Below, in pieces: positions 1 through 11,149 of a stretch of 64,000 nt of DNA. The notes beneath the pieces are model-generated. The model was given only the letters and a program-made list of their open reading frames with translations, had not been told where the DNA came from and made no database searches. Within the stretch, counting starts at the first letter, position 1; every line of letters begins with the position of its first letter. The stretch is from Notospermus geniculatus (lineage: Eukaryota; Nemertea; Pilidiophora; Heteronemertea; Lineidae), in contig NMRB01000035.1 of the NCBI GenBank assembly GCA_002633025.1, forward strand, positions 246,514-310,513, in the 5' to 3' direction. The position numbers were made by a program, and so were the translations under genes.

Positions 1-581
1 CAGTCGTTGCGTCAACTGACGTCCAATGATAAAGCCAGTTCCCAAAATTCAAAACGCCCTAGCGGCTGTTGCGGGCAAAAGATTTTTTGGCAACATGACT
101 TTTCTGAAAGCTGGGTCGCCAAGGGTCCTAAACCTGGGTTCAGATTTGCTCTAACACGATGTTTCCGCAGAACGACATAAGGATGTGGACTAGTACTGGC
201 ATCCGTGGTAGACCGCGGGCTGGACCGTAGTGCGGCTTTGAGCCTCCGGGGCTCAGCAGCCGCTTCCCCCCACGGCCCGTCACGGATACCGTGATAGACC
301 GTGAGGAAACTTAGCAAGACGTAACAAAACTTGAATACAGAGAAAAAAATAGCCAAAATCCCACGGAGCACTACGTTTCGGGCAAACGGGGCTGCCGTGG
401 TGACCGGGAACATACTAAAGTAGTGTGAACGTAGCATTAACCAGAGGTGTTTTCGGAATCCTGCTCGGGATGATGGTCCCCTATTCTGCCCCTCTGTCAA
501 AAAGTGTCCCCGGTCCTAGTCAAGGCATGCAAGTCCCCCACACCACCACCACCCACAAACTGCAATAAGAAATTGACTTAC
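1..581. other. SLC34 intron, no exon seen
   Basis: A 162-codon open frame on the minus strand (500-12) lies here but does not resemble the next part of an SLC34 protein, has no splice logic with exon 4 and is GC-biased low-order sequence. Nothing else is recognised. Confidence 0.5.
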
Positions 582-725
582 TTGCAGCTGCCACCATTGT
601 TATGACAATACTAGTTGAGGTGGAGGAACTTTGAACCAGGACGGTTGCTAGGATACCGACCATCAAACCTGCAATCGGGTTTTGGAGCAATTTGCTTTCC
701 CGGAACGTCTTTCCCGCTGTTCTAC
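582..725 (-). CDS. slc34: SLC34 exon 4: QSSSTSTS substrate-binding repeat
   Basis: Residues 130-177: GRTAGKTFRES, then NPIAGLMVGILATVLVQSSS and the TSTS continuation. The QSSS motif in a re-entrant loop is the defining element of type II Na/Pi transporters. Acceptor TTTTCAG, donor A|GTAAGT in phase 1; the partner exon is outside the window. Confidence 0.95.
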
Positions 726-3016
726 CTGAAAACAGCATAGTAAACGTGTCTTGATTTTAATGTTGATGTCCAAACAAAGACGTAAACACGAAGTAGGAAG
801 ACTCCCAAGTTGGAATCGACAATCACTTTTCACATCCTCCCACAGCAGGGGTTTTTACCTCACTCCTCTTCATCCGTTCATAAAGGGAACGAGACCAAAG
901 CCCTGCTGTGGGAGGATGCACTTTTCACGAGTCTTTAGTGGCCAACTTATGGTGGCAGCCTGAATTTTCGACCCAAAGGCACTTTCTAGTAGAGATTCCA
1001 GAAAAGACAGTCTTTTCTGGAATCTCTACTTGAAAGTGCCTGAGGAAGACCCGAATTGGGGTCGAAAATTTGCGAACTTCGGAGACGACTTTTGTGTGTC
1101 GTTCTGTGTGCTTTTTGCTGGATATTGGCAGCCTGAAACTACTAAAGGCTAATTCGTATTCAGAGTGTAGGTCTTCAGTTCCCCCGATAGAGAAAACGTC
1201 GACGGCTCCTCTGTCTGGAAAATGAGGGATACTTGCCTCCAAGCAGCTTAAAGGCGGAGCTTAGAAAGTCGAGGGAACAGATGAACATGTAGAGAAGACC
1301 AATGAGAAGGAGAACTTTAAGGAAGTAATGCCATAAGACACGTTCGGCTTTCCCTGCATTCGTCAGCTCTGTAACAAAGAAAGGACAGGTTGAATGTTGA
1401 AGATGAAACCGAGTTGACAGATACATTTAATGAAACTAATTCTGGTTGCATATGACAGACCACCAATCGATTTTGTTTGGGGAACGACCAAATTCTAGTA
1501 ATGGCCGCTACACACGATCATATTTTTCATCCAATTTTGTGAATATACTCAATAAAGGCCTACATGCTGGTTTATGCACCGAAGCCCCAATACGGCCCGA
1601 ATCTGAATTTCCAAAAAATTGGATGAAAAACTTGATCGTGTGTAGCGGCCTTTATAAAGACATCCACATCCAAGGGAGAATTTACTGCTATCGACGACAA
1701 CATGCTTTCCTATCTCTGTTTGATTCAAAATTTATGAGTTTTACCTTTCCAAGGGGTTTGTTTCTGAGCAAGGTCGATATCGGTCGACCAGGGGTCTACT
1801 TCTTTTGCTTCACTCTTCTTTCGTTCTTCCGCCTCTTTCTCGCTGACAACATCTTCATATTTGGGGAGTTCAGCCACCGCAGGGGAGGAATTGCGATCGG
1901 TATCGTCATCAGAAATTTCGATGGCAAAGTTTTCTATGCCAACATCAACAGCTTTATCATCCTGAATCGTAAAGAAAAAAAACGTTTTTGTGACACAGGT
2001 AGGCCTAGAGAACTCTCAGTGGGATCACCTCAGCGAGCCATATCTGTGACCTGAATCCTACGTGTGCTACCTCATCTCAGCGAGCCATATCTGTGACCTG
2101 AATCCTACGTGTACTACCTCATCTCAGCGAGCCATGTCTGTGACCTGAATCCTACGTGTGCTACCTCATCTCAGCGAGCCATATCTGTGACCTGAATCCT
2201 ACGTGTGCTATTACCACCTCTCAGCGAGTTTTGCAATCGGCGATACGGTTCACAGATACGATTTCAAATCTTGCAGACGTTGGGTCATATGAATAAAGAG
2301 TAGTAAATGCTTTTACTTGAATTTTGCAATACAAATGCACTAGACAATGCTGTACAAATGTGAAGTAAAAGCATTTGCTAGTCTTTTGTTCATATGACCC
2401 GTTATCTGTGTGCTGACAGCTTAAGGGCTGAAATCAGGGCTTTAGATAATTTTGGAGCGCAAAGACTATCGTACTCTTCTATCAGAATTTGAAAGAGTAT
2501 TTTCACTCTTCAAAGGAGTATTCCATAATTAAAGTATTGCAAACTGATAAATCTCAAGGAGTATTTCACCCTTCCAGTTCTGGAGCGGAGGAGCATTTTG
2601 AGATTTCAAGGAATATGCCTATTTTGAGCAACAATACTCCTCTTATCTTAAAGCCCCACTGTATTCAATCTGAAAAACGCAAATCATCGCCGCGATTCTT
2701 GACGTCAGTGCACGACGTCACGACGTGTAAAATGTACTGCGCTCCATCTGAATACATATAGAGCTCTCCCTGTCGTTTTTTCTAATGTGTGCTGAAAACT
2801 AGCCCTTGATTCTCTGAAGTACGTATCAGACAAGCATTTTGGGGACCTTCACAAGGCTATGAGACCTCTTTGTGCTATCTCCTAACATTTTGAAAATATC
2901 GTAAAATTCAATACTGTGGGGCTTTAAGCCCTGTGAAATCTGAATGTCTATGTGCAATTTTCAAAAATGCGACTTACATTTTTTTCTGGTGAACTCTTCT
3001 CAATGCCTTCACTCAT
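582..3016 (-). CDS. slc34: SLC34-type sodium-phosphate cotransporter, 5' part (4 exons, gene continues past left edge)
   Basis: Type II sodium-dependent phosphate cotransporters sit in the plasma membrane and bring inorganic phosphate into epithelial cells with sodium. Four minus-strand exons join in frame: 3016-2978, 1961-1745, 1368-1237 and 725-582, giving residues 1-177. Residues 1-85 form a polar, acidic cytoplasmic N terminus ending in a VDPWS segment, as in the family; residues about 101-120 are the first membrane helix, followed by CSLDFLSSAF; residues 161-168 are QSSSTSTS, the family signature of the first substrate-binding repeat. Intron phases are 0, 1, 1 and the last exon ends in phase 1 with donor GTAAGT, so the second half of the transporter lies off the left edge. 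Intron 3 uses a GC donor. No promoter element is recognised upstream of 3016. Family assignment is from recognised sequence pattern; which SLC34 member it is cannot be told. Confidence 0.9.
963..1070. mobile_element. Small foldback ending in TTTTCGACCC
   Basis: An inverted repeat inside the SLC34 intron: the arms carry AATTTTCGACCC / GGGTCGAAAATT at the outside and a strong inner stem (GTAGAGATTCCAGAAAAGAC and its complement). The outer GACCC/GGGTC-GAAAA end is shared with the small element seen at 41022, 48306 and 61760. Confidence 0.75.
1237..1368 (-). CDS. slc34: SLC34 exon 3: first transmembrane segment
   Basis: Residues 86-129: a charged lead-in, then a hydrophobic helix and CSLDFLSSAFKLLG, strongly SLC34-like. 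Acceptor TTACAG. The reading frame and the next exon require a donor at 1236, which is GCAAGT rather than GT, preceded by GGAG; this fits the known GC-AG intron class. Confidence 0.92.
1503..1650. mobile_element. MITE-like foldback, GGCCGCTACACACGATCA family
   Basis: Roughly 35-bp terminal inverted repeats (GGCCGCTACACACGATCA at the left, its complement at the right) around a non-palindromic middle, inside the SLC34 intron. Related, diverged copies at 3917-4179 and 4180-4328 share the TTTTTCATCC subterminal word and the CATGC...GGTTTAT middle. Confidence 0.8.
1745..1961 (-). CDS. slc34: SLC34 exon 2: acidic cytoplasmic N terminus
   Basis: Residues 14-85, rich in D/E/S and ending in VDPWSTDIDLAQKQTPWK. 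Acceptor is TTCAG after a T-rich tract; the donor is G|GTAAAA, phase 1. The PW motif shortly before the first helix is typical of SLC34 N termini. Confidence 0.88.
2029..2225. repeat. 47-bp tandem repeat, about 4 units
   Basis: CTCAGCGAGCCATATCTGTG recurs at 2029, 2076, 2123 and 2170 (with one G variant), an exact 47-base period. It lies in SLC34 intron 1. Confidence 0.9.
2282..2400. mobile_element. Foldback, GTCATATGAA...AAATGCTTTTACTT family
   Basis: The arms begin GGGTCATATGAA and end TTCATATGACCC; both arms contain the AAATGCTTTTACTT / AAGTAAAAGCATTT pair. A diverged copy with the same inner stem is at 57981-58096. Confidence 0.8.
2648..2927. mobile_element. TTAA-flanked MITE (piggyBac-type target), copy 1
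   Basis: Terminal repeats TTAAAGCCCCACTGTATT and AATACTGTGGGGCTTTAA. About 280 bp, no coding capacity, in SLC34 intron 1. The second copy at 60917-61187 is closely similar and its target site can be read from neighbouring tandem units, which shows TTAA was duplicated. Confidence 0.85.
2978..3016 (-). CDS. slc34: SLC34 exon 1: start codon exon (13 codons)
   Basis: The exon reads MSEGIEKSSPEKN and is followed directly by a consensus GTAAGT donor in phase 0, which is exactly the phase needed by the acceptor at 1962. Start chosen because it is the only ATG upstream of this donor in frame without a stop and the N-terminal length then matches the family. The short length makes this the least certain exon of the gene. 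Confidence 0.7.
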
Positions 3017-3307
3017 GATGTACTAGTCACAGGAAGAATACCTTCACAGCACTGCCCGTCCAAAGGAGATATGTGGACGTCTGAAAGCTCAATGACGGAA
3101 TGGTCTGATTACCTCAAATCAACCAGTTTAATACAATTTCCAACAAAAAGAAAAAAAAAGAACTCAAGACTCGACTTGTCGGACATCGTTGGGGTTCTAT
3201 TCAAACGTATGATGTATTATTATTATTTTTTACGTAACTGAAGTTTATGAGTACCGGTAAACGTCTTTCAGTGTGACTCGTGTGCCAGTGTGACATTACT
3301 ATACACC

Positions 3308-3573
3308 CAGGGTGTTTCAGAAAAACGTGTCATCTCCAAAATGTTCCCTAAAACTAAAACTCAGCAAGATTTGGAGTTGGTTTTGCACCATTTTCAACCC
3401 ATTCAGGTAAAGGCCTCTTGTGCAGTCATGCATAAAGCAATCAGAGCAAAAATTTCAAGAGCAGTGATTTACATCCCACTCTACGTGCCTACAAATTTAT
3501 AGCTCCAAATCTTTCTGAGTTTTAGTTTTAGGGAACATTTTGGAGATGACACGTTTTTTTCTGAAACACCCTG
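3308..3573. mobile_element. MITE with CAGGGTGTTTCAGAAAAA ends
   Basis: Arms of about 73 bp: CAGGGTGTTTCAGAAAAACG at left and its complement at right, flanked by TA. The CAGGGTGTTTC-like terminus and TA flanks resemble Tc1/mariner-type non-autonomous elements. The 70-codon open frame inside is an accident of the repeat. Confidence 0.8.
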
Positions 3574-3627
3574 TAGATTAACGGAATAAGGCGCAACTTG
3601 ACAATGAGCGACTCCAGACTAACATTT

Positions 3628-3890
3628 CTCAGCTACGGCTCGAGACTGACGACTGCAGCGCCCCCAACATCTCCCTCAGCTACGACTCGAGACTGACGAC
3701 TGTAGCGCCCCCAACATCTCCCTCAGCTACGGCTCGAGACTGACGACTGCAGCGCCGCCAACATCTCCCTCAGCTACGGCTCGAGACTGACGACTGCAGC
3801 GCCCCCAACATCTCCCTCAGCTACGGCTCGAGACTGACGACTGCAGCGCCCCCAACATCTCTCTCAGCTACGACTCACTCGAGATCACTT
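3628..3890. repeat. 47-bp tandem repeat, about 5.5 units
   Basis: CTCAGCTACGGCTCGAGACT recurs at 3628, 3675, 3722, 3769, 3816 and 3863. The period is 47 bases, the same as the unrelated array at 2029-2225. Confidence 0.9.
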
Positions 3891-3916
3891 TACAAGAACT
3901 CAACATCACGATTTAT

Positions 3917-4179
3917 GGCCGCTTCACACGGTCAAATTTTTCATCCAAAATTCTGATTCCGAGCCTATTGGGGCTTCAGTGTATAAACCTGCATGTAGAC
4001 CTTAAAGCTGCAATCACATAGAGCTACACGCTACACGGGCACGCCGGTTAACAATGGCTTCACAAAAGGGCTTGCGACCGCGAAGCCCTTGTTAACAGGC
4101 GTGTTGGTGTAGCTCTATGTGATCGCAGCCTCACCGACCATATTCAATGAAAAATGTGATCGTGGTGTGGAGCGGCCAT
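3917..4179. mobile_element. GGCCGC-family foldback carrying a nested hairpin
   Basis: The outer arms GGCCGCTTCACACGGTC... and ...GTGTGGAGCGGCC are interrupted by a second, unrelated hairpin at 4004-4131 whose arms are GCTGCAATCACATAGAGCTA and its near complement. An adjacent degraded relative follows at 4180-4328. Confidence 0.75.
4004..4131. mobile_element. Nested hairpin element (AGAGCTACAC family)
   Basis: Inverted repeat of about 30 bp arms (CACATAGAGCTACAC / GTGTAGCTCTATGTG) plus an inner stem around GGCTTCGCGG-like sequence, inserted in the outer foldback 3917-4179. Confidence 0.75.
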
Positions 4180-4409
4180 TACGGCCGCCGAATATAGTCA
4201 AATTTTTCATCAGATTTTCTGAAAATAAAACCTTAACATGCGGGTTTATACATTGAACCCCCTAACAGAACGTAAATCTGAACTTCCAAATACGTGGACG
4301 ACAAAATCGATCGAGTTCGGCGGGCCTTACAACTTCTTGACAACTAAATCCTGAAGGGAAAGGGCAGAAAGGACGAAGAGATCACGTCAAACACCAGAGA
4401 CGAACAATG

Positions 4410-4543
4410 GGGAGGTTTCGAAATCAAACGATAAACCAAAACTTTGCGACAACGTTATTTTTCATACTACACATTAACCAGATTTTGCATTGCATTTCGG
4501 TACAAAAATTAAGTTATGTTTATCGTTTGATTTCGAAACCTCC
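4410..4543. mobile_element. Foldback with GGAGGTTTCGAAATCAAACG arms
   Basis: GGAGGTTTCGAAATCAAACG at 4411 is matched by its complement ending at 4542; about 27-bp perfect arms with an AT-rich loop. Confidence 0.8.
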
Positions 4544-4556
4544 CTAATATATTCAG

Positions 4557-4676
4557 GAAGCGCTCGTACGTAAACTACTGTCCATTTGGGAATCTTTCAT
4601 TCACTATCAGCCTGACAAAGGATTTGCATACCCTTAAAATTAGGGTGTTTTGGAATAACGTCCCAGGCCACCGTCC
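4557..4676. repeat. Degraded relative of the 8320-8456 hairpin
   Basis: Shares GTAAACTACTGTCCATTTG, CACTATCAGCCTGACAAAGG and ATTTGC with 8320-8456 but the outer arms have decayed. Confidence 0.6.
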
Positions 4677-4818
4677 TCAAACAAACCCTATAAAACACAA
4701 TATCTGCTTTTACGATCTGCATTGTGTGCACGCACATGTGCTGCTCTACTTGTGTCTTGGAATTTTCTTTTTTCAGTTTCATTAAATTTGTCCGTATACG
4801 GCCAAAGTTTTTAAACAT

Positions 4819-5317
4819 ACAGGAAGTTCACAGTTTATTGGTCTTCCTGGAAATATTCTAAGTCCAAAAACTAGGCCCACAACGGGAGGCGAAGGATGAA
4901 CGGTAAGTCTGATCACTTTCGTGGCAAGTTCTCGGCCAAATGCAGTATGGATTGATTTTGAGAGGGATCAATTGTAATAGACCCCGACTGATCAATTTCA
5001 CCAAGGCCGAGCAGGGGTAATTCATGGTTCCCAAGTGCATCATTTTGTAGCTTGGACTTAGTCCAAGCTACAGTTCTTTTGATACGACGTCCTCAAGATC
5101 AACCATGAATTACCCCTGGCAGGCATTTGTGAAATTGATAAGTCGGGGTCTATTACAATTGATCCATCCCAAAGTCAATCCATACTGCACTTGGCCGAGA
5201 ACTTGCCACGAAAGTGATCAGACTTTTATACCATTCATTTTAGGCCTTCCTTTGTGGGCCTAGTTTTTGGACTTAGAAAATTTCCACCAAAGACCAATAA
5301 TCTGTGAACTTCCTGTA
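4819..5317. mobile_element. Large 500-bp foldback with about 240-bp arms
   Basis: From ACAGGAAGTTCACAG at 4819 to CTGTGAACTTCCTGT at 5317 nearly the whole segment is one inverted repeat; the centre is AGCTTGGACTTAGTCCAAGC near 5052-5071. Arms differ by small indels. No coding capacity. Confidence 0.85.
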
Positions 5318-6216
5318 TTCAAGGATTATGCCCACTGTACACGATCCCTCAGAGAGTTGGATGACTAAAAAGATTCATCCACAGCGGGAAATTGGATGAA
5401 TATTTTTCGTCAGTCTGCAAAGATTGATGGAATAGAGCAGGTTTTGAATGACGAATTGACAAAATTTGACCGTGCACCGCGGGTATTGCGATTAACAGGC
5501 GTAAGCTTTTATTGAGCATTATTCAGAAAAGTGAGGCATGATCTTAGGTTTTACACTCGTGGTGTGTTCATGATAATACACTCGTGTTGTGATCATGGCA
5601 GACGACGTGCATGGCTCAGGTCGTCAGGGCTAAATTCAGTCTGGACACTTGTAGCTAGTGAGGGGTGTCACCGATCCCTGGCAAAAATCCTCAGGATCGA
5701 GCGAACTGACGGAGTGCAAAAGGGCGAAGATAGAAAGTTGACAATGTAGAGCTTTGTCCTACCTTAGATGCCACTCTAAAAGGCCTCGCACGCAGTTGGA
5801 ATATGCATGGATGTGCAGAGGTGCAGAACTTCAGCCGGATAGTGTTGGTCTTCCAAAGGTCGGTCGCGGCCCATACACGTGCAATATCATTGCACAATAT
5901 GAGGATCAAAATGGGCAATAAATTTTTGCCAATCTTTCTTCGATCCATCATGCCAGAAGCACAATACCCCTATTTTGGCCCCATTGCTGTATCCAAAACC
6001 CAGAACAAAAGGTGTTTCCAACCCAGTCTGTATTATATTCATTGATTATCTAACTCATGTGACTTAACAGCCATTCAACCACTCGGGCCAACTTTCGGGA
6101 CTGATCCCAACTTGGAGTCACCAAACAGGGTCCCCGCTCCTTAAATCGCCAAAGACCCCCCCCCCCCCCCCGGTGAGCGAAAAACAACACAACGCATATT
6201 ACTGTTGATTTCACTT
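5318..6216. other. Intergenic, no gene recognised
   Basis: A weak, degraded inverted repeat (ATGAATATTTTTCGTC region, 5339-5490) and a poly-C run near 6160-6172. Open frames of 70-86 codons on both strands overlap each other and show no family resemblance. Confidence 0.5.
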
Positions 6217-8319
6217 TATTCTTTTCAGTGAGAAGTACATAAAAATCACGGAATTGCCATACAGTGTCTTACTTCGGTAAAAATAAATACATCTTGATAA
6301 CTGGACTTAAGCACTAGCAAACTAATTACATGAACGCTATAAATGGATCCTATAGAGAACTTGTTGCTTATTCGTGCCCGCACCTTGTCAATCGTCTTCA
6401 GAGACTGGCACCACAGCCCAAACACAAGATGCCTAACTTGGATGTAACATTTTCTAGTGTTCCATGTATCTCCGTGTGTCCATACTAATGATGGCTGGAG
6501 AGACGATGACTTTTCAATAGAGGAACACAGAGAAATCTGTCACTCTCCTTTCACAGTGTTCCCCATACAATGAGGGGAAACACTGAGAAATGAGAACACT
6601 GTGGCATTTTACACCTGAACTGACCAGCATGACGGGTAGTTGCACATACTGTCGTAAGTCTGAAACTGTGGATTCACTTTCAGCCCATGCCGAACGATGA
6701 GATGAAGTCAACCAAGGGAATTTCTTCATGTTTGCCCGCCAGATCCGCAGAGTTTTTCCAACAGGTCGCTGCTAATCCCTAATGGCATATACATGTCTGT
6801 GTGTCTGAGTAGGAGTGAAGTGTAGCGCACTCCTATAACCGAGTTATAATCAACAATAGGGCGATGTGAGATTTCACCGACGACATATCTGTCATGGTGA
6901 GGTACTGTAACCGGGCTCTTCTTGATTACAATGCAGGGAGAACCATTATGTGTCTACCCCAAATTCGGCAAACCAGACGTGAATCATTAGAATGTTATGT
7001 CACACAAGCTACGATAGGGAAGAGTCAGGCTGCACATCATCATCATCCTATCTCACTCATATGAAAGAGACAAGGACAGGAACATGTTGATACAGGTACA
7101 GCTCATGTCCATATGAAAGGAAGTCCAAGTCACTGACTCATCCTCATAGAATAGAAAAAAACCCACAGCTGTTAAAATGTTCTTAATTTCAGTAACCAAA
7201 ATATTCCTTATTCGGTGAGGATTGCAGGACGTGAAAGAATATATTGCATAATTGGTTGTCATGACAACTAGTTTGTTTATACAAACCAAAAGGTCTGGAC
7301 ACTTGGTGATGGTCTTCAAAGGCTAAGCCAACTTAAGTGTCGTTGTACAAACCAGTGCCAGGCTAAACGATCTTAATTTTTGGTACAACCACAGCGTCAG
7401 GAGAGTTGATGATGTTCTTCAGAGGCAAAGCCTAGCTCACCAGTCACTGGTTTGTATACGTTTATCATGACATTCAAACATGCAATAATTGAAAAAGCTT
7501 CTCCATTGGATATATCGATGGTAACTTAATCTGTTCATGATCATAATGGTTACAAAACCAGTTCATTGAGAAACGAAACTTATTTACAAATTACAGAACA
7601 CCGACTCTAATATTACAAACATTACCAATTCAGTTTGGGAAAGAAATCATCAGAAATATCTCCAAACCTTAGCGCTGATTGGTCAAACAGAATATGTACA
7701 GACCGAGATAAAGGCGTGTAGATGTTCCTCACTTGATCTACATCCACCAGAGTGTCAGATATCATTGTGGAGTCAGTTGTTCCACTCATAAACAACGGTT
7801 ATTGCACTGACCATCCAATGATGATACACGAACCATCCAACAATCACTTGGTGTTGGAAGGTTTTCGTTTTTAAACAACTCCCTGACACAAGTGTAAACA
7901 ATATAATGAATATCTGCGAAACTTACCCCCTCTATTGGCCAACCAGTAAATCAAGAGAGGAAATGGACATGCCTTCTTTTGAATAAAGCATCGGTACTCT
8001 ACATGTACATGTTTTTTATAAATAAATAAAGTTAGATACCGTGTAAGGCTGGGGGCACATGGACGGCAAATATTAATGCGGTAGGGGTGTTTTCAAATTT
8101 GACCCAGCGCTGCTGGACTCGTCATTCAGCGGACCCCATTGAGATTTGCCGTCAATGTGCACCAAGCTCAGTGTGACCATCGTTGTTCTGTGTTCAAACT
8201 TCAAAGTGTCGGCATTCATTCATGCACTGACTCAACCAAATCTTTCAATTTCATGTATAAGAGCCATCAGTAGGGGGCGGAGCTACTGGGCTGATCGTAC
8301 AATGGAAGGAACTTACCAG

Positions 8320-8456
8320 GACCTTATTCACGAAGCTCTCGTAACTTACGGGAGTGTGTAAACTATTGTCCATTTGCGGACGACCTATTGTTCACTATCA
8401 GCCTGACAAAGGATTTGCGTGTCCTTAAAGTTACTGGAGCTTTGTGAATAAGGTCC
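8320..8456. mobile_element. Hairpin with GGACCTTATTCAC ends
   Basis: GGACCTTATTCACGAAGCTC at the left is matched by GAGCTTTGTGAATAAGGTCC at the right; loop contains the CACTATCAGCCTGACAAAGG word shared with 4557-4676. End structure resembles the palindromes at 14031 and 55734. Confidence 0.8.
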
Positions 8457-9179
8457 CTCTGTTCTTGAAATGCATCCAGCTCCATACATACCAAGACGGC
8501 ATATTAAAATGTCCACTGTTCCTTAGTTTCATCAAGAGAACATGAAGTGTAGGTGCATTTTCTTCACACATGAGTACATGTACATGTACATGAAAGAATG
8601 AGATTCTTCGCTCCTCAGTCCAACTTATTATTAGAACTGTTTAGTGAAAGGCTTGATCATAACATGTGAACCACAGTGAGAATAAAATGCTTTAGGCAGC
8701 ACCTACCAGAACAACACCAACACAACTGCATCACATGCAGGGAAAGTTCAACATTTCAGGAGAAAAAAATAACAAAATGTCATAAGAATCAACAAAGGAA
8801 CAAAACAGAAACATAGCCTCGTGGCTTTCAATGAGCATCAGCATAAATATATCATGATATATTTATGGCATCAGTTATAAATTATGTCAAATAATAGCCA
8901 GTATTATGTTCGATCAGGACACCCCGATTCCCAGGGCAGGCAGACAGAGGGGTCAAACTCATTCAAGGCCTTGTGACCCTGAGCTTGCAAGTCAAATTTT
9001 AGCCATACTGCAGTCAAAATGTAGTTCATCGTATGAAGGGTACCTGCGGCAGTATGATATGGGTTAAGCAAGATTGTTTCCCTTTATGAAGCCGAACCTN
9101 CATTTTGACTATAGGCCTGATGTCGATAAATAATTCCCATTCTTGTGTGAATTGCAGGGAATGACATTCTTATTCAACT

Positions 9180-9533
9180 CTGTCCTGGTTCACACTGAAT
9201 CATAAGGACAATCACCCCTCCGCTGAGTCAGTCATGAGTGAACGACTTGGACAGAATTGGAACACTGTATTGTATGTGCATCGGCCCGTGGTGACACTCT
9301 TTATAGGCCTACATATCAAGTGAAGTGCCAAATATCGTATAAACGGCTCAACAGACTGCTGGGCAAATTAATGTACGTACAGGAGGAGACCGGAGGGCCT
9401 GGAGAAAACCGACACCGTCGAAGAGAGTTGTCCTTGCTGTCACACGAAGAGCAGGTCCAGGGGATTGAACCTGGAACTCAGCGGTGACAGGTGTTAGATG
9501 ATTACACTACACCACTCTGACAGCCCTCTACCT
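9180..9533 (-). mobile_element. tRNA-derived SINE
   Basis: Minus-strand head near 9530-9455 has pol III box-like words GTGGTGTAGTG and GGTTCAATCC, followed by a body containing TTTTCTCCAGG and CTCCTCCTGTACG, words commonly seen in deuterostome SINEs. No intact acceptor stem or CCA, so not a tRNA gene. Confidence 0.55.
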
Positions 9534-10019
9534 TACGATCAGTGTGAATGGCCAAGACTTCAGTCGGATAGGATCCGGGGATAGGATGTATGGTTGTGTG
9601 ACTGGCTTGCTTCCATGAGCACATTATCATTGTACTCTTTATAACTAACTTGTACTAGAAACTGACAACTTTACAAAGGCTATGATCAAATATAAATAGA
9701 CATACACTGATGTAGATACACAACTCAATCGTCTTTGATTCTAAACTTCATTTTCTTCACTAGAGATCATTCTGAGGTGGTAAGATTCTGAAAATAGAAT
9801 TCCAGATGAGAATAATTCGTATCAGATCTATGGAACTGGGTTTTCACACATGCTGCCCTCTGGTGAAGAAAATGCGTACTGTCACAATCTACATACACAG
9901 TATACCATTGCACCATTTTGGCAATTTCATTCCTCGTTATAAAAATGATCAATAATTAGTCAATGCAGCACAGATATTCATATCATATAAGAATGTATTT
10001 CATGGTGAGCTTCCTCAAT

Positions 10020-10195
10020 TTTGAACCCTTTCCCCGCCAAGGCCAAACTTGTTAAACATAAAATATGCAAAAAGCTTGAAAGTAACTTGAAACTAATCAT
10101 GTAGGTATTCATTGGAAAGCTCTCAGTGAGCACTTTCTAATGGATACATATGTGTCAGGGTGTTTGTATGATTCTAGGATTTGATAGATCAGGGT
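10020..10195. repeat. Dispersed repeat with CATTGGAAAGCTCTCAGTGA, copy
   Basis: Shares GGTATTCATTGGAAAGCTCT and CAGTGAG with copies at 13010-13222, 25765-25970 and (diverged) 40915-41000 and 45065-45180. Confidence 0.65.
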
Positions 10196-11149
10196 CGTTG
10201 TCCACTTAAGTCTGCCATTATTAACGAAACTTGTGCAGACAATCCAGGGAGCTCACATGAAATAACATTCAGGTTATGCATTGACTGATGCACACGAAAT
10301 ATGTTACACGCTTTAGCAAAGGCTATTCCCAATGTCTTGAACAGGACTACCCTAAATAATTTACTTCTCACAACAACCAAGTGCCCGCAATACGTATCTA
10401 GAAATCTCTCAATCATCAAAAGCAGAGAAAAACAGCATAAATATTTACTCAAAGAATCATCCCCTGTCATGGCTTTTGTTTGATTTCTGTTTCTATGGTA
10501 ACCATACATGTATTTCATCTCACCATAAGTAGACAGAGATCCCTGTACATTTAGACAGCATCTTACACTGCGATTCTGCCTCAGGTGAAATGATTCAACA
10601 CTGACCTAACACTATAACATTGTATGTCTTCAAAGCAGTGTCGGTAGACAATCTCGTTCCCATTAGCCTTGTCATACAAACCTCGACCTTCATTTTAACA
10701 CACAAGGGAACGACAGGGGCCAACATCGCTTCAAATGAGATCATCCTCCCCATTGGCTGTTCTGGTTTGCCCCCTCCTCCACAAGGACATCCGCTAGGTC
10801 AGCTTGTATTTCATAACAGAAACCAATAGCTCTACCCTTTCTCTCCATGTCCCAATGGAGGCGGGGGCTGAACATGACAGATACAGCCAATCTCTGCTGT
10901 CTCTCTTAACCTACAGGTTAATATCTGTACACAATAATTATTATGCAATGGTACCAAATGCTTTTGGTTTATGCCCCCAGTTTGAGACTCTTAAGTTATT
11001 TCATCACAATTCTTTTACCCCTCTATTCACTTCATTTAGAAACTTTGGTGTATCCTGGGTTCGACACGAATAATGATGTACCAAGATCACTGGTCCATAT
11101 GTCCACAAATGTAACCAGAAATACTCATAGGCAGCAAGGCAATATACCT

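Noticed and set aside
12-500. 162-codon minus-strand frame beside SLC34 exon 4
   Set aside because: No resemblance to the part of SLC34 that should follow, no fitting splice sites; likely chance in GC-biased intron.
1035-1070. Hammerhead-ribozyme-like CTGAGGA...GAAA core
   Set aside because: The stem-like GACCC/GGGTC and GAAA are suggestive, but an extra A interrupts the core, no stem I/III pairing is evident, and other copies read CTTGAAAAA instead.
925-1242. 105-codon minus frame
   Set aside because: Runs through a hairpin and out of frame with SLC34 exon 3.
1446-2054. 202-codon plus-strand frame
   Set aside because: It is the antisense of SLC34 exon 2 plus a foldback and part of the 47-bp array.
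2029-3890. CRISPR-like arrays
   Set aside because: Whole 47-base units repeat without unique spacers; this is an animal genome.
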